DNA of 64,000 bases from Paracoccus sp. N5 (GTDB lineage Bacteria > Pseudomonadota > Alphaproteobacteria > Rhodobacterales > Rhodobacteraceae). A program made the translations under genes and the position numbers. How positions within the stretch are numbered: the first letter of the stretch is position 1; every line of letters begins with the position of its first letter. The DNA lies in assembly GCF_000371965.1 (NCBI RefSeq), contig NZ_AQUO01000001.1, forward strand, positions 1,744,001 through 1,808,000, written 5' to 3'. Shown in pieces: positions 62,518-64,000 of this stretch. The notes beneath the pieces are model-generated. The model saw nothing but the letters and a program-made list of their open reading frames with translations, made no database searches and was not told the origin of the DNA.

Positions 62518-63500
62518 TTCACCGGGCAGGTGTTGTCGGTCATGTAGTCATGCACCTTGACCGAGCCGTCCTCGATGCCCTTGCTCGCGGCCTCGACGGC
62601 GGCGGCCATCTCGGGGGTGACCAGCGGCTTGTTGTCGTCGTCGATGGCCACCGAAACCCCGCCCGACTTCAGGTCCATGACCTTGACGCCCGGTTCCAGG
62701 TCGGCCCCGGCCTTGAAGGCCTCGTAGACCGAATTGTCCACGCCCTTGACCATCGAGGTCAGCACCTTGCCCGGGTGCAGGTGGTTCTGGTTGCTGTCGA
62801 CGCCGATCGACAGGATCCCGGCGTCCGCCGCCGCCTGCAGGACGCCGATGCCGGTGCCGCCCGCCGCGGCATAGATCACGTCGGCGCCCTGGCTGACCTG
62901 GGCCTTGACCAGTTCGCCGCCCTTGACCGGGTCGTTCCAGGCCGCGGGCGTGGTGCCGGTATAGTTGATGATGATCTTGCCGTCCGGCTTCGCCGCCTTG
63001 AAGCCCTGGGCATAGCCGCATTCGAACTTGTGGATCAGCGGGATGTCCATGCCGCCGATGAAGCCCACCGTGCCCGATTTCGAGGCCTGCGCCGCCATCA
63101 CCCCCGCCAGATACGAGCCCTGCTCCTCGGTGAAGACCACGGATTGCACGTTCGGCTGCTCGACCACCATGTCGATGATGGCGAATTTGGTGTCGGGATA
63201 GTCGGGCGCGACCTTGTTCAGCACCTCGCCGAAGGCGAAGCCGGTCATGACGATGGGATTGGCGCCCGATTGCGCCAGCCGGCGCAGCGCCTGTTCGCGC
63301 ATCGCCTCGGACTGCATCTCGAGTTCCTTGTAGCTGCCGCCGGTTTCGGACTTCCAGCGCTCGGCACCCTGATAGGCGGCCTCGTTGAAGGATTTGTCGA
63401 ACTTTCCGCCCAAGTCGAAGATCAGCGCCGGATCGGCCAGCGCGGCCAGCGGCAGCAGGCCAAGGCTGGCGCCGGCCAGCAGGGTTTTCATCAGGGACAT
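62514..63500 (-). CDS. BMP-family purine nucleoside binding protein
   Basis: A 328-residue periplasmic protein of the PnrA/BMP family. The signal peptide is residues 1-22 (LLAGASLGLLPLAALA). ALIFDLGGKFDKSFNEAAYQ and GFIGGMDIPLIHKFECGYAQ are the classic ligand-site segments, with the Phe and Asp that hold the nucleoside in PnrA. There is no lipobox, so it is soluble. It is the first gene of the operon that ends with the phosphorylase. Confidence 0.94.
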   Translation of the reverse strand: MSLMKTLLAGASLGLLPLAALADPALIFDLGGKFDKSFNEAAYQGAERWKSETGGSYKELEMQSEAMREQALRRLAQSGANPIVMTGFAFGEVLNKVAPDYPDTKFAIIDMVVEQPNVQSVVFTEEQGSYLAGVMAAQASKSGTVGFIGGMDIPLIHKFECGYAQGFKAAKPDGKIIINYTGTTPAAWNDPVKGGELVKAQVSQGADVIYAAAGGTGIGVLQAAADAGILSIGVDSNQNHLHPGKVLTSMVKGVDNSVYEAFKAGADLEPGVKVMDLKSGGVSVAIDDDNKPLVTPEMAAAVEAASKGIEDGSVKVHDYMTDNTCPVK

Positions 63501-63579
63501 CGTTCGAACCTCAAGCTGTTGCGGGCGATTCAGCCCGGGATAGCCGGATTAGGGCGCAAGGGCCGGAATCCGTCAACAG

Positions 63580-63996
63580 TTAGTCGCAGGGGTCGAAGCG
63601 GCGGCGCATCAGGATCGCGTCGATGCCGGGGGCATAGTAATTCGGCCGCCGGCCGGTGCTTTCCCAGCCGCGCCCGGCGTAAAGCGCGATGGCGCCGGCA
63701 TTGCCCTCGGCCACCTCGAGAAAGGCCTCGGCCGCGCCGCGCGCTTGTGACGCAACGGCAAAGTCGCGCAGCAGGGCCGAGCCCACCCCCTGCCGCCGCG
63801 CCTCGGGGGCGACGGCCAGGGTCAGCAGCTCGGCCTCGCCGGCGACGGCGCGGCCCAGCAGGAAGCCCTGCGGCCGGGTCAGCAGGAAATTCAGCGGGCT
63901 GCTCAGCAGGTCCTCGAACTCGGGCGCCGACCAGGGCCGGGGATGGGCAAAGAAGCAGCGCAGATGCAGCGCCGCCAGAGCGTCCGAGTCGATCAC
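63580..63996 (-). CDS. rimI: RimI-like GNAT acetyltransferase, start near the window edge
   Basis: A GNAT protein of at least 138 residues resembling the ribosomal S18 N-acetyltransferase. The acetyl-CoA loop is VAPEARRQGVGSALL, and GNAGAIALYAGRGWESTGRR is the RimI-type C-terminus. It lacks the long C-terminus of Tsa fusions. GTG 63996 is only four bases from the window edge; the true start may lie beyond. No neighbour on that side is visible, so association with tsaB cannot be checked. Confidence 0.82.
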   Translation of the reverse strand: MIDSDALAALHLRCFFAHPRPWSAPEFEDLLSSPLNFLLTRPQGFLLGRAVAGEAELLTLAVAPEARRQGVGSALLRDFAVASQARGAAEAFLEVAEGNAGAIALYAGRGWESTGRRPNYYAPGIDAILMRRRFDPCD

Positions 63997-64000
63997 CGCG

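Overview
The window looks like chromosomal DNA of a high-GC alphaproteobacterium of the Rhodobacterales, most likely a Paracoccus-type organism. This is inferred from gene content: a four-subunit sarcosine oxidase operon, a CcmI-type cytochrome c maturation protein, a Frc fructose importer with FrcK kinase, a CbpA/CbpM pair, an NDUFA9-like protein, a RuvX-DUF1289 pair, and many ATGA/TGATG translational overlaps. No species can be fixed from the sequence alone. There is no phage, plasmid or CRISPR signature. The only mobile element is one IS5-type insertion sequence.

Layout. 1-7492 is a divergent amino-sugar/MurNAc salvage cluster: SIS isomerase or deaminase, GntR regulator and BadF-type sugar kinase on the minus strand; MurQ etherase and a complete ABC sugar importer on the plus strand, with two matching operator copies between them. 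7489-9212 holds a CDF metal transporter and a frameshifted membrane-protein gene. 9386-16226 is the glutamate synthase operon gltD-(secreted protein)-gltB. 16377-22501 carries uppP, an NDUFA9-like protein, a GMC oxidoreductase, tRNA-Leu(CAG), a Nudix hydrolase, and a response regulator-phosphatase divergent from an Hpt protein. 22523-27064 has ilvA, an unknown membrane protein, argG, a VOC protein and mog. 27061-31992 is the fructose importer frcBCA-frcK with a divergent ROK regulator. 32011-35292 has cbpA-cbpM, then DUF1289, ruvX and ccmI. 35506-41290 is the sarcosine oxidase operon soxB-(small membrane protein)-soxDAG. 41352-47218 contains a small secreted protein, sodB, rarD, a YfgM-like protein, bamB and der. 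The IS5-family element (47219-48067) sits exactly at the der stop codon. 48093-57997 holds a membrane protein, serS, a thioredoxin-like protein, meaB, ogt, rpmB, a GDSL esterase, copA with a small Cys/Arg-rich gene upstream, an L,D-transpeptidase and mnmH. 58059-63500 is a purine nucleoside uptake and phosphorolysis operon (BMP-type ABC importer plus purine nucleoside phosphorylase). A rimI-like gene closes the window.

Three themes stand out. First, three sugar or nucleoside uptake systems are each linked to the enzyme that handles the imported substrate, and two of them have visible operators next to a local regulator. Second, a dispersed intergenic repeat (core resembling GCAAATATCC plus a G-run, often beside a GGGGGC/GCCCCC hairpin) occurs seven times and is not explained by any gene. 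Third, several conserved operons carry small or secreted unknown proteins at fixed positions (between gltD and gltB, between soxB and soxD, upstream of copA). These are the best candidates for undescribed biology. No gap longer than 300 bases lacks a called gene.
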